64,000 nucleotides of DNA, from NCBI GenBank assembly GCA_964462945.1, contig CAYWZW010000006.1:1-64000 (forward strand). Reading direction: 5' to 3'. The notes under the pieces were generated by a model. It was not told where the DNA came from and did no database searches. It worked only from the letters and a program-made list of their open reading frames with translations. Origin of the DNA: GCA-020343675 sp964462945 (GTDB lineage: Bacteria > Planctomycetota > Phycisphaerae > Sedimentisphaerales > Anaerobacaceae). Below are positions 42,841 through 51,660 of the stretch, piece after piece (position 1 is the first letter of the stretch; each line of letters starts with the position of its first letter). The translations under genes were made by a program, and so were the position numbers.

Positions 42841-44049
42841 ATGAGCATTATAAATTGCAGATGTAGAACAATAGTTTCCTGTGCTTGTAGTTTCATTGTC
42901 TCATGGGCGATTGGGACGCAAGGCGTGCGGGGCGCGCCGGGTCCGGACAACGCGGCACTGCTGTATTATCAAGCCTTTGCACTCCACCCCGAGCCTGATT
43001 CCGACACCTATCGGCTGCTCGATGGGGTCTTGCGGGGCGCCGAGCCTACTGCGCAGGTGAGAGCGTATCTAAACTTGGAGGACACCCGCGAAACCATTAG
43101 AGTTGCTGAGGCTGCCACGCAGATTCCGGATTGCAGTTGGGGAATCATGCGGTCACACGGAGTGTACGGCCTCATGCTCAAGACTGTACTGGGCCAGTTG
43201 CGGCAGCTCGCTTTCCTTCTTGAGGTGGACGCACGGACTCTTGCCGCCGATAGAGACTACCGCGCGGCACTTGAGAGGTCTCTGAGCATACGAAGACTTG
43301 CCCAGCACATTGCCGACGAAGCGGTCCTTGGATATTTGCTTTCACTGTCCCTTCACGAAAGGAGTTTTCTGTGCATCCAGCACGTTCTTGGCTCCGTGCC
43401 ACCAGACACCGATATCCTTACGTGGCTCCAGGGCCAGCTCAGCACTGTGCAGGGGGCGCCGCCGTTGCCTGGAAGGGCAATGGAGATCCATCTGGACGAC
43501 ACCTTAGAGTTCTTAAGTATGCACCCTGAGCTTCTTACAACGTGGAGAGAGAACGTCTCCAAGCTAATTGAAGATGAAAGCGCCAAGGAGGAGATTCTGA
43601 GCCTGACCGATGAAGAGTTGCTTGAGCGAGCGAAAGAGTCGTACGCGAAGTTCTTGGCGTCTGTTAACCGGGTCATGGGAAGCAACATGCCCTATCAACA
43701 AAAGTATGGGGAGCTTCAGCGGTTGATGCAGGAACTCGATGATCATGCCATCGATGACCCCGTGGGCATCTTATCGTGGTACATGCTGGATGACGTAGTC
43801 AAGTTTCACGATATTTACGTTCGGGGGATAGCTAACTACAACGCTCTAAGGACGGCCATCGAAATCTACCTGATGAAGGCCGAGACTGGGCAGTTGCCGG
43901 AAATACTTCCGCCTGATTTGCCCGGAGACCCGTTCAGCGGCCGGGATTTTGAATACGAAGCTACCAGCCAAGGCTTCGTGCTTCGGTGTAGGGAAAAAGA
44001 AATCGGCGCGAACGAGATCTGGGAATACGGATTCGTAGTTCCGGACTGA
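42841..44049 (+). CDS. Secreted protein of unknown function between RHS fragments
   Basis: 402 residues with GGAGG 8 bases before ATG. The N-terminus (CRCRTIVSCACSFIVSWAIGTQG) looks like a signal peptide. The mature start GPDNAALLYYQAFALHPEPD is typical of a planctomycete family of unknown function. The C-terminus LPPDLPGDPFSGRDFEYEA...GFVLRCR resembles the ending of many planctomycete secreted proteins with pseudopilin-like tails. It directly follows the first RHS tip, the usual position of an immunity gene, but its size and export signal fit a periplasmic protein better; immunity to an exported toxin acting in the periplasm is possible but unproven. GC content is lower than in the RHS core. 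Confidence 0.6.
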   Translation: MSIINCRCRTIVSCACSFIVSWAIGTQGVRGAPGPDNAALLYYQAFALHPEPDSDTYRLLDGVLRGAEPTAQVRAYLNLEDTRETIRVAEAATQIPDCSWGIMRSHGVYGLMLKTVLGQLRQLAFLLEVDARTLAADRDYRAALERSLSIRRLAQHIADEAVLGYLLSLSLHERSFLCIQHVLGSVPPDTDILTWLQGQLSTVQGAPPLPGRAMEIHLDDTLEFLSMHPELLTTWRENVSKLIEDESAKEEILSLTDEELLERAKESYAKFLASVNRVMGSNMPYQQKYGELQRLMQELDDHAIDDPVGILSWYMLDDVVKFHDIYVRGIANYNALRTAIEIYLMKAETGQLPEILPPDLPGDPFSGRDFEYEATSQGFVLRCREKEIGANEIWEYGFVVPD

Positions 44050-44091
44050 TAATGCGCTCGGCGAGTCCTTCTTGAGGGGAATTAAAGGGGG

Positions 44092-44110
44092 AATTAAAGG
44101 TGTCCGGTAC
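44092..44110. repeat. GTCCGGTAC repeat, copy 3
   Basis: AATTAAAGGTGTCCGGTAC, preceded by a partial copy GAATTAAAGGGGG (44078-44090). The truncated RHS fragment 2 opens 25 bases downstream. Confidence 0.65.
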
Positions 44111-44134
44111 AGTTTTAGTTTGATTATTTACTAA

Positions 44135-46885
44135 CAGCGATACACGAAGCTGACGTACCCGGACGGGACCTATATCACCTACGAATATGATCAGTTGAAC
44201 CGGCTGACCAAGATCAAGAACCAGGCCGGCACGACCCTGGGCCAGTACACCTACGACTCGCTGGGACGGCGGACGGACCTGGACTACGCCAACGGGACGG
44301 GCATCGACTATACCTACGACGCCGCCAGCCGGCTGACCACCATCGACAGCACGACCGTGACCGGTCACCATAAATACACCTACACCTACGACGACGTGGT
44401 GGCCTTCTATACGTATGACTCCGAGAACCGCCTGGCCGGGGCCACTAACGCCGATGGGACCACGAGCGGGCCGTTTAACGCCGCTCTCGAGAATATGGAC
44501 CTGACCTTTACCATCGGAGGGGATGCGAACTGGGCGCCCGTCCGGCCGGAGTCCCGCGACGCCAATTATGGCGGGCCGGACTCGGCCAAGAGCGGCACGA
44601 TCACCGCCAACCAGGCCTCGTGGCTCCAGACCACCGTCACGGGCAAAGGCACGGTCAAATACTATCTGAAGAAAGCGGCAGGGACGGACGATGCGTTTCG
44701 CTTTAAGGTCGATGGCTCGAGCAAGTGGTGGATATACAACAGCAGCATGGACTGGACGCAAAAAACGTACACGATAACAACCACCGGCAGCCACACCCTC
44801 CAGTGGCATTACAGCAAGGGTGGCAGCGGCACGCCTTCAGACGGCGGCGTATGGGCCGATTACGTCGAATGGATCCCAGATACCGGCACACCCCCGGCGC
44901 CAACCCTGGCGGAGGCATTGGACTGCAGCTATACCATCACCACCGGCGGATCTGCAAACTGGTCCTCGGACACCACTACGTGGTACTATGGCAGTGATGC
45001 GGCCCAGAGCGGGGACATCTCCGACAGCCAGGAAACCTGGATGCAGACGACGGTCACCGCCAGCGCCGGGGATAAAGCCTCGTTCTACTGGAAGGTCTCG
45101 TCCGATTCCGGCGACTACCTGAAGTTCTATATCGACGGGCAATACCAAACCGGGATTAGCGGGGAGGTGGACTGGCAGAAGAAGTCCTACAGTCTCAGCG
45201 CCGGCTCCCATACCCTCAAATGGGTCTATTCCAAGGACTCCAGCGGCTCCGCCGGCTCCGATTGCGGCTGGGTGGATGGGCTGATGGTCGGGACTACCTC
45301 GCTGGTCGGCCAGCCCGATACGATGAGCGAGGCCCTAGACTCCCAGCTTAAGTTCACCGAGAGCGGAGGTCAAGGCTGGTGGATTGCGTCCGGTACAGAC
45401 GATGAGTACTACTACGAGGCCGATGCCGCCCAGAGCGATTATAATCTGCCGAATAGCGGCGAAACCTCTCTGCAGGCGATTGTCGATTCGGCCAGCTCAC
45501 AAACCGTCAAGTTCTACTGGAAGGTCTCGTCCGAGCAGAGCCACGATTACCTGCAGTTCTACATTGACAGCACGCTTAAGGACCTGATCAGCGGGGAGGT
45601 GGGCTGGCAGCAGAAGTCCTACGCCGTCACCTCCGGCATTCACATCCTCAAATGGCGCTACGTCAAGGACGGCAGCGGCCAGTCCGGCGACGATTGCGGC
45701 TGGGTGGACTTCGTCCAGTGGACCGGCCCTTCGCCGGACCAGGACCCCGCTAACTGGCAGGAAATCGCCTATAAGCACGACGTGGCCGGCCGGCGCGTCG
45801 AGAAAGCAGTGGATGGCTATAGCACCCGGTACGTCTATGACGGTGGCCACGTGATCGCCGAATATGACGGCAACAACAACCTCCTGCGTAAGTACATCTA
45901 CGGCCCGGGCATCGACCAGCCCGTCAGCATGATCGAGGTCGCCGACGCCAGCGCAGCCTACTACTATCATTTCGACGCCTTAGGCAGCGTCGTGGCCCTC
46001 AGCAACGCCAGCGGCGATACTGTCCAGACCTACGAGTACTCCGTCTATGGCGAAGTGGCCGTCGAGGACGCCAACCACACGAACCCCTATATGTTCGCCG
46101 GCGTGCGTTACGACATCGAAATTGGCCTTTACTACAACCGCGCCCGATACTACAATCCCTACACAGGACGGTTCCTGCAGACCGACCCAATCGGCTACGG
46201 CGATGGCATGAACATGTATAGGTACTGTCGGAATAACCCATTAAACCTTATCGATCCTGCTGGTACATTGCCAATCACGATTCCTGTCGGACCAGACCTC
46301 CCTACATATGTCGACATGGCGATATGGATCTATCAACACTTGGGTATAAGCCTACCACCGCCGTTTCCTGGACCCTGGAATGAGTTGCACTGGTTCTGGC
46401 ATTACTTTTTGGGCGGTGGACAGTCCGTCGATCTTGGTGACGTAGGGCTGCTCGATACATTCAGAGCTGGAGTAAACGAGGCAGAAATCAAATTCCAAGA
46501 GGACGTGCGGAAGTGGGCGAAGAATAGGTTAGACTATCTGCGGGAGTGTAACGAAAAACGGCGTGCTAATGGAATAGAGGAAGCTGAGAGCATCGGCATT
46601 CACCTGGAGGGTACATACGATTATGACTTCGCAGGCGCGGAAAACATCGGAAGTCTCTATGTGCTGGGACACGGTACCCTGCAGATGAAGGCAATCGGCT
46701 ATGTGGATGCAGATGGTACGTACAAGATAACTCTCATCTTCTCGGTGGCAGACTACTTCAGAGACCCTATCGATGTGTTGAACAAGATACCGGATTGGTT
46801 ACTGAAGTTAGAGGTCGTTGGTGGCTGTCCATTTGCCATAACTGCAGGCTGGAAGTATATAATAGGGGGAGATTTGGACGAATAA
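44135..46885 (+). CDS. RHS-repeat protein fragment 2 with beta-sandwich modules and variable tip
   Basis: A 916-residue open frame starting mid-protein: the frame opens after a TAA at 44132 directly into YTKLTYPDGTYITYEYDQLN, an RHS YD repeat, with no ATG or ribosome site, so the 5' end is lost. YD repeats run to about residue 110. They are interrupted by three tandem beta-sandwich modules of about 110 residues with recurring FYWKVSS, SGEV-W-KKSY, HTLKW-Y and GSDCGWVD. The RHS core resumes with EIAYKHDVAGRRVEKAVDG and ends RARYYNPYTGRFLQTDPIGY. After LIDPAGTLP the tip is unique: a helical EVRKWAKNRLDYLRECNEKRR-like region, then FAGAENIGSLYVLGHGTLQ and VADYFRDPIDVLNKIPDW. I do not recognise the tip. 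Confidence 0.75.
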   Translation, partial: QRYTKLTYPDGTYITYEYDQLNRLTKIKNQAGTTLGQYTYDSLGRRTDLDYANGTGIDYTYDAASRLTTIDSTTVTGHHKYTYTYDDVVAFYTYDSENRLAGATNADGTTSGPFNAALENMDLTFTIGGDANWAPVRPESRDANYGGPDSAKSGTITANQASWLQTTVTGKGTVKYYLKKAAGTDDAFRFKVDGSSKWWIYNSSMDWTQKTYTITTTGSHTLQWHYSKGGSGTPSDGGVWADYVEWIPDTGTPPAPTLAEALDCSYTITTGGSANWSSDTTTWYYGSDAAQSGDISDSQETWMQTTVTASAGDKASFYWKVSSDSGDYLKFYIDGQYQTGISGEVDWQKKSYSLSAGSHTLKWVYSKDSSGSAGSDCGWVDGLMVGTTSLVGQPDTMSEALDSQLKFTESGGQGWWIASGTDDEYYYEADAAQSDYNLPNSGETSLQAIVDSASSQTVKFYWKVSSEQSHDYLQFYIDSTLKDLISGEVGWQQKSYAVTSGIHILKWRYVKDGSGQSGDDCGWVDFVQWTGPSPDQDPANWQEIAYKHDVAGRRVEKAVDGYSTRYVYDGGHVIAEYDGNNNLLRKYIYGPGIDQPVSMIEVADASAAYYYHFDALGSVVALSNASGDTVQTYEYSVYGEVAVEDANHTNPYMFAGVRYDIEIGLYYNRARYYNPYTGRFLQTDPIGYGDGMNMYRYCRNNPLNLIDPAGTLPITIPVGPDLPTYVDMAIWIYQHLGISLPPPFPGPWNELHWFWHYFLGGGQSVDLGDVGLLDTFRAGVNEAEIKFQEDVRKWAKNRLDYLRECNEKRRANGIEEAESIGIHLEGTYDYDFAGAENIGSLYVLGHGTLQMKAIGYVDADGTYKITLIFSVADYFRDPIDVLNKIPDWLLKLEVVGGCPFAITAGWKYIIGGDLDE

Positions 46886-46929
46886 ATTGGAGTACCATCC
46901 GACCAATAGAATATCATGGGGTTGAAGCA

Positions 46930-47445
46930 ATGACTCACAAACATAAGCTCTATCTGGTTGTTTTGCTGTGCGTTATCTTGACGTTCTTGGTCGCGGCAAT
47001 TGCGATCGGGGCCCTCTTAAGAGCACCGTCACCGTCCCAAGCTTTTAGGAGATTAGTGTATAACCCTATTCCAGGATCTGTAAAAGACATAAGAATGGAC
47101 CGGCGCGTCTCACTGCGGGGAACACACCGATATGTTTTTCACTTTCGTATTGATAAGCTGGATCTATCCCCAATTCTGAGTTCAAGGTCCTTCCAAGAAG
47201 TGCCACATGTTGATTTCACTGGGAAGGGCCAACTGTGGTGGGGAGACCCCAATGAGAGCCAGCATGGCCTGGGTCTGTATAGCCCGAGTTGCAAAGGACG
47301 TGCCCCCGAGTGGTTTCACTTGCAACAGTGGGACCGTCCAAAGGTATACGTGTTCTATGAGAAGGACGTGATTAGACACCGTCTCTTGGTCTACAATGAG
47401 AACCTTGCTGAAGCGTATTTCATTGACGTGAGACTTCCGAACTGA
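46930..47445 (+). CDS. Small membrane-anchored protein, putative RHS-associated immunity protein
   Basis: 171 residues from ATG 46930, which starts right before the membrane helix (MTHKHKLYLVVLLCVILTFL). The exported part has no family I can name; it contains IPGSVKDIRMDRRVSLRGTH, TGKGQLWWGDPNESQ and PEWFHLQQWDRPKVYVFYEK. It begins 45 bases after the second RHS tip, in the same direction, which is where polymorphic-toxin systems place the cognate immunity gene. A single helix with a periplasmic domain fits immunity against an envelope-acting toxin. This is inference from position only. Confidence 0.6.
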   Translation: MTHKHKLYLVVLLCVILTFLVAAIAIGALLRAPSPSQAFRRLVYNPIPGSVKDIRMDRRVSLRGTHRYVFHFRIDKLDLSPILSSRSFQEVPHVDFTGKGQLWWGDPNESQHGLGLYSPSCKGRAPEWFHLQQWDRPKVYVFYEKDVIRHRLLVYNENLAEAYFIDVRLPN

Positions 47446-47629
47446 GAGACCGGATTTTCCACTCAGAAAACCAGGCCCAAAACAAGCGTACAGCGAGTCC
47501 TTGGACGAGCCTCGGCGGGGCGATTTTTTCGGCGCAGCAGCTTGCTGTTAGGAGAGACTAAGAAACTAGGGGGGGCACACCTACACATTTAGGGGGGGGC
47601 TAGGGGAACGCTAGGGACAGACCCTATTA
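47446..47629. other. Scar-like intergenic segment before RHS fragment 3
   Basis: Contains GCGAGTCCTT, also present at 44061-44070 after the other inter-RHS gene, G-rich runs, and GGGACAGACCCTATTATTGACC, a dispersed-repeat-like word. The paired occurrence suggests the two inter-RHS segments share history. Confidence 0.5.
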
Positions 47630-48202
47630 TTGACCGGCGACAACAGTGATTCATGTCTGCAGGCGATTGTCGATTCGGCCAGCTCCCAAACCGTCAAGTT
47701 CTACTGGAAGGTCTCATCCGAGCAGAGGGGTCCCTCGACTTCGCTCGGGACGCCTGCGCTTCCACGCCCGAAGCGGACGGGCTGCTCGGCGATTACCTGC
47801 AGTTCTACATCGACAGCACGCTTAAGGACCAGCCCGCCGATCCGCGTGGCGGGCCAGATCAGCGGGGAGGTGGGCTGGCAGCAGAAGTCCTATAGCGTCA
47901 CCTCCGGCATTCACATCCTCAAGTGGCGTTATGTTAGAGGCTCCGGGCTGCCCTCCGGCGAAAACTGCGGCTGGGTGGACTTCGTCCAATGGACCGGGCC
48001 TTCGCCCACCCAGGACCCCGCCAACTGGCAGGAAATCGCCTATAAACAGGACGTGACCGGCCGGCGCGTGGAAAAGAAGGTCGATGGCTACTCCACCCGG
48101 TACTGCTATGACGGCGACCGGCGATTGTTGATTTGTATTCCTTATCTCTTGTGGATAGAAGTATCAAGTTCATTCCTGGTATTCGACAAGAATAACAATT
48201 GA
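47630..48202 (+). pseudogene. RHS fragment 3, truncated and carrying two palindromic insertions
   Basis: Homologous to fragment 2 from about 45473 to 45850 only. It starts inside a beta-sandwich module (QAIVDSASSQTVKFYWKVSS) and loses similarity after STRYCYDGD. Compared with fragment 2 it carries a net 59-base insertion (47728-47790) holding a CCTCGACTTCGCTCGGGAC core and a net 25-base insertion (47830-47856) with CCCGCC-GATCCGCGT-GGCGGG. The first shifts the frame and the second restores it (59+25=84). No core end or tip remains, so it is a decayed cassette. Confidence 0.8.
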
Positions 48203-48258
48203 TTAGACAAAACTTTTCACGTCTCTTATCATTGTCGAGATATGAGAAAGGAACCGGA

Positions 48259-49791
48259 ATGACCAGACAAACAAGGAGAGAATTTCTGAAGCAGTTGGGC
48301 TGCATGGCGGGCTCGGCAACCGCCCTGTCGATCCTGCCGAACTGCACCAGTATCGGCCAGACCGAGGAAAAGAAGCGGCCGAATATCATATTTATCATGA
48401 CCGACGACCACGCCTCGCACGCGATGAGCTGTTACGGCAGCAAGATCAACAAGACGCCGAACCTCGACCGGATCGCCGCCGAAGGGATGCGCTTCACCAA
48501 CAGCTTTTGCACGAATTCCATCTGCGCCCCCTGCCGAGCGGTGATTCTGACCGGCAAGTATAGCCACATCAACGGCGTCAAAGACAACACGCTGAAGTTC
48601 GACGGCAGCCAGCAAACCTTCCCCAAATTGCTCCAGGCGGCCGGCTACGAGACCGCCATAATCGGCAAGTGGCACCTGAAGACCGACCCGACCGGGTTCG
48701 ACTACTGGAACATCCTGCCGGGCCAAGGGGTGTATTACAACCCCGTGATGATCGAGATGGGCCAGCGGAAGAACCACACCGGGTACGTGACGGACATCAT
48801 CACCGACTACGCGCTGAGCTGGATCAAGAGCCGTAAAGGGGACAAGCCGTTCTGCCTGATGTATCACCATAAGGCCCCGCACCGCGAGTGGGAGCCGGGC
48901 CCCAAACATCTGACCATGTACGACGACGTGACTATTCCGGAGCCGGAGAACCTGTTCGATGATTACGCCAACCGCGGCAGGGCCGCCAAAGAACAGGACA
49001 TGAGCATCGAAAAAACAATGAACGACAGAGACCTGAAACTCGTGGCCCCGAAGAACCTGACAGCCGAGCAGAAGAAACTCTGGGACGCCGCGTATGAGCC
49101 CAAGAACGAAGCCTTCCGCAAGGCCAATCTGCAGGGCAAGGACCTGGTCCGCTGGAAATACCAGAGATACATCAAGGACTATCTGCGCTGCATCGCTTCG
49201 GTTGACGAAAACGTCGGCCGGGTCCTGGATTATCTTGACGAGTCGGGCCTGGCCAAAGACACCGTCGTGTTCTACACCTCCGACCAGGGCTTCTACTTGG
49301 GCGATCACGGCTGGTTCGACAAGCGGTTCATGTACGAGGAGTCGCTGCGCATGCCGCTGCTGGTGCGGTATCCGAAGGAAATCAAGGCCGGTTCGGTAAA
49401 CGACAACATCGTCCTGAATCTGGATTTCGGCCCGACGTTTCTGGACTTCGCCGGCGCGCCGGCGCCCGCCGACATGCAGGGCGAGTCCATCCGCAGGGTG
49501 CTCCAGGGCAAGAAACCCAGAGATTGGCGAACGTCGATGTACTACCACTACTATGAATACCCGGCGGTGCACAGCGTCAAACGGCACTACGGCGTGCGGA
49601 CCAATCGCTACAAGCTGATCCACTTCTACTACGATATCGATGAGTGGGAGCTGTACGACCTGGAAAAAGACCCGAAGGAAATGAAGAACGTCCTCGGCGA
49701 CCCGGCGTACGCAGACATCGTTGCAGAACTGAAGGCCGAGCTGAAGCGGCTGCGCGAAAAGTACAAGGACACGATCGATCCGCCGCTGTAG
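48259..49791 (+). CDS. Tat-exported sulfatase (formylglycine type)
   Basis: 510 residues from ATG 48259, with AAAGGA about 9 bases upstream. The Tat signal is TRREFLKQLGCMAGSATAL. The type I sulfatase core follows: NIIFIMTDDHASHAMSCYG (metal-binding Asp pair), the modification site SICAPCRAVILTGKY (Cys turned to formylglycine in the C-x-P-x-R motif), IIGKWHL, the second metal site FYTSDQGFYLGDHGWFDKR, and the usual C-terminal WELYDLEKDPKEMKN. It removes sulfate esters, probably from a carbohydrate. A Cys-type site needs a formylglycine maturase encoded elsewhere. It opens the glycan-catabolism island. Confidence 0.93.
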   Translation: MTRQTRREFLKQLGCMAGSATALSILPNCTSIGQTEEKKRPNIIFIMTDDHASHAMSCYGSKINKTPNLDRIAAEGMRFTNSFCTNSICAPCRAVILTGKYSHINGVKDNTLKFDGSQQTFPKLLQAAGYETAIIGKWHLKTDPTGFDYWNILPGQGVYYNPVMIEMGQRKNHTGYVTDIITDYALSWIKSRKGDKPFCLMYHHKAPHREWEPGPKHLTMYDDVTIPEPENLFDDYANRGRAAKEQDMSIEKTMNDRDLKLVAPKNLTAEQKKLWDAAYEPKNEAFRKANLQGKDLVRWKYQRYIKDYLRCIASVDENVGRVLDYLDESGLAKDTVVFYTSDQGFYLGDHGWFDKRFMYEESLRMPLLVRYPKEIKAGSVNDNIVLNLDFGPTFLDFAGAPAPADMQGESIRRVLQGKKPRDWRTSMYYHYYEYPAVHSVKRHYGVRTNRYKLIHFYYDIDEWELYDLEKDPKEMKNVLGDPAYADIVAELKAELKRLREKYKDTIDPPL

Positions 49792-49801
49792 CATCATCCG
49801 G

Positions 49802-49819
49802 GCGGCCATACCGGGCCGC
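49802..49819. terminator. Hairpin between convergent genes
   Basis: GCGGCC / GGCCGC, six GC pairs with a six-base loop, in the 30 bases between the stops of the sulfatase and cytochrome genes. Pyrimidine-rich sequence follows on the plus strand but there is no clean T run, so termination is plausible and unproven. Confidence 0.4.
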
Positions 49820-49821
49820 TC

Positions 49822-50376
49822 TTACTCTTTCAGCAGCTCGCCGGTCGCCTTGTTCCACCGCACGGTCCGGACTTTGATACGGTGGTCCTTGGCGTGGCAG
49901 GTCGTACAATACATTTGGTTTCCGGCAGCCTGCGACGCCGGGTCAAAGATGGTCTCAGCGCCCGCGAGCAACGTCTCGTGGGCCGGCACATGGTGAATCT
50001 CGTGCCTGGGGTGGCACATCATACAGGTCGGATTGATCCTGTCCCGGGGGTACATGATTTCAGGTGGCGTGACATTCTCTTCGTCGCTGCGGTGGCGCTG
50101 CGATTCGCCGTGACACCTTTCGCAGCCGATGCCCGCCAGCTCGTGGGCGTGAGCAAGCTCTTCGTCGCCGAAACCGTAGTGACACGCACTGCAAAAGTCG
50201 TTTGCGACGAAAAGCTCTTCCTTGCCCTGCCGTCCAACTGAAACCTCTTTGGTTTGTTCTTGTCCGGAACCGTGCAGGGTCTGCTTATCAAGTGAGCAGC
50301 TTGCCGCCAGAGCCAGCAGCAAACTGCTCACAAAAAATACAACCCCGGCCACGACGTGCCGTCTGGTGACTTTCAT
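49822..50376 (-). CDS. Tetraheme cytochrome c lipoprotein
   Basis: 184 residues. Signal with twin-Arg start (KVTRRHVVAG) and lipobox-like LAASC at about residue 27. Four CXXCH heme sites: CSACH, CERCH, CMMCH and CTTCH, with extra His residues nearby (HAHELAG; RHEIHHVPAHE) for axial ligation. Likely a periplasmic or outer-membrane electron carrier matured by the ResB-CcsA system. It lies convergent to the sulfatase. Its redox partner is not evident in the window. Confidence 0.9.
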   Translation of the reverse strand: MKVTRRHVVAGVVFFVSSLLLALAASCSLDKQTLHGSGQEQTKEVSVGRQGKEELFVANDFCSACHYGFGDEELAHAHELAGIGCERCHGESQRHRSDEENVTPPEIMYPRDRINPTCMMCHPRHEIHHVPAHETLLAGAETIFDPASQAAGNQMYCTTCHAKDHRIKVRTVRWNKATGELLKE

Positions 50377-50434
50377 TCATTCCATCCTTGCTTCTAATCG
50401 ATCAGTCGAACCGCTGCAGGGTACTGCCGGCCCG

Positions 50435-51556
50435 TTACACGTACTCCCAGTTCTTGAGCCACTGGTAATCCGCCGGCAGCCTGGCCCATGCTTCGTCCAT
50501 CGCCGTCTCAAGCTCCTTAGCCTCGGTCTCATCAAGATTGGGCTCCCGGACGGCCTTGACGACGTTGTCCACCTGGTGGGTGTTAATCATGCCGGGGATG
50601 GGCGCCGTGATGGCCGCGTTGCAAAGGATATAGCGGATAACCATGCGCGCCAGCCGGTCGTCTTGTTCCCGAGTCGGACTGTCGGGTGAGCTATCGCCCT
50701 TGAACAACGACGTGCCGGCAAACGGCTTGATGCCGAAGAAGCCCACATCGTGCTTCTTGATCGCCTCGAAGAGGCTGTCCTTTGGCAGCTCCTTGCTCTT
50801 GGCCGTGTAGGGCGTGACGACGACCTGGACAACCTCGGGATAGGTCTCGATCATCCACTTGATGTGCGGACGGTCGTGCGAAGAAAAACCCGTGAAGCGG
50901 GCCTTGCCCTGCTTTCTGGCCTTTTCCAGAGCCCCCATCATCTGGTCCACTTCGGCCTCGGTATGCTTGCCGCTTTGCTCGTGCATCGTAATCCGCCAGA
51001 GGTCCACGTACTCGAGCTTCGCCGCACGCATGCCCTTATCGAGCGTTCCCAGCAGGGCCTCGGTTGTGCGGAACTCCTCCTGACGCATTTCTTCCTGGAA
51101 CCACGAAAAGCCGAGGTACATGGCCTCGCGCCTGCCTCTGAGAGCCTCGGAATAGGCCAGAACTTCCTGCATGGTACAGGCGTCGATATAGTTGATGCCA
51201 TGCTCGATGCACCGGGTGACGACGTCGCGCCGGTTATTCCTGAAACCTTCACTGTCGAGGTCAGCGCTCAGCCAGCTATCGCCCTTGAAAAGACCCGGCA
51301 CCATTTTATTCACTCGCTTCCAGTGTCCACCCAGGCAGACGCAGGAGATCGAAAGACCGGTCTTGCCAAGCGGCCTGTACTTCATGTCCGGATTGTAGCT
51401 GCGGGTCTTTTCCGCCGCCTTGGCGGTTTCGGTGGTCTTGCAGCCCGTAACGCCGAGGCCCGTGGCCAGACCCGCTGCAGCGACCGCGCCGCCGCGCATC
51501 AGATCACGCCGCGTCAGGTCATTGGTCTTGCCGGCTTGCTGTTGCTTGTGATCCAT
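50435..51556 (-). CDS. Aldo/keto reductase-like protein with Tat signal and altered catalytic residues
   Basis: 373 residues from ATG 51556 (AAGGAG about 8 bases upstream). Tat signal LTRRDLMRGGAVAAAGLATG with a following Cys (TGCK). The AKR barrel is clear: MKYRPLGKTGLSISCVCLGG, YIDACTMQEVLAYSEALRG, YVDLWRITMHEQSG, and a C-terminal RYILCNAAITAPIPGM for cofactor binding. The canonical D-x-A-x-x-Y motif has extra residues before its Tyr, and the usual catalytic TK after the third strand reads GFSW, so the Lys is missing. The His position is kept. It may be a divergent export-dependent dehydrogenase or a non-catalytic relative. 59 bases separate it from the cytochrome gene downstream. Confidence 0.85.
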   Translation of the reverse strand: MDHKQQQAGKTNDLTRRDLMRGGAVAAAGLATGLGVTGCKTTETAKAAEKTRSYNPDMKYRPLGKTGLSISCVCLGGHWKRVNKMVPGLFKGDSWLSADLDSEGFRNNRRDVVTRCIEHGINYIDACTMQEVLAYSEALRGRREAMYLGFSWFQEEMRQEEFRTTEALLGTLDKGMRAAKLEYVDLWRITMHEQSGKHTEAEVDQMMGALEKARKQGKARFTGFSSHDRPHIKWMIETYPEVVQVVVTPYTAKSKELPKDSLFEAIKKHDVGFFGIKPFAGTSLFKGDSSPDSPTREQDDRLARMVIRYILCNAAITAPIPGMINTHQVDNVVKAVREPNLDETEAKELETAMDEAWARLPADYQWLKNWEYV

Positions 51557-51660
51557 ACTTTTCTCCTTCATTGTTCGGTTCCAGTTCTTGTTGTCGGTGG
51601 TATTTAAGCTAACGGATCCGCTGCCGTTTGTCAAAGGTTATTTGGAGCCCAAAAATGTCC

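Noticed and set aside
41331..48202. Insertion sequence or prophage as explanation of the repeated blocks
   Set aside because: No transposase, integrase or phage structural gene is visible; the repeated blocks are RHS core sequence.
48229..49809. 526-codon open frame antisense to the sulfatase
   Set aside because: The plus strand has the complete sulfatase with catalytic motifs; the antisense translation has no recognisable features.
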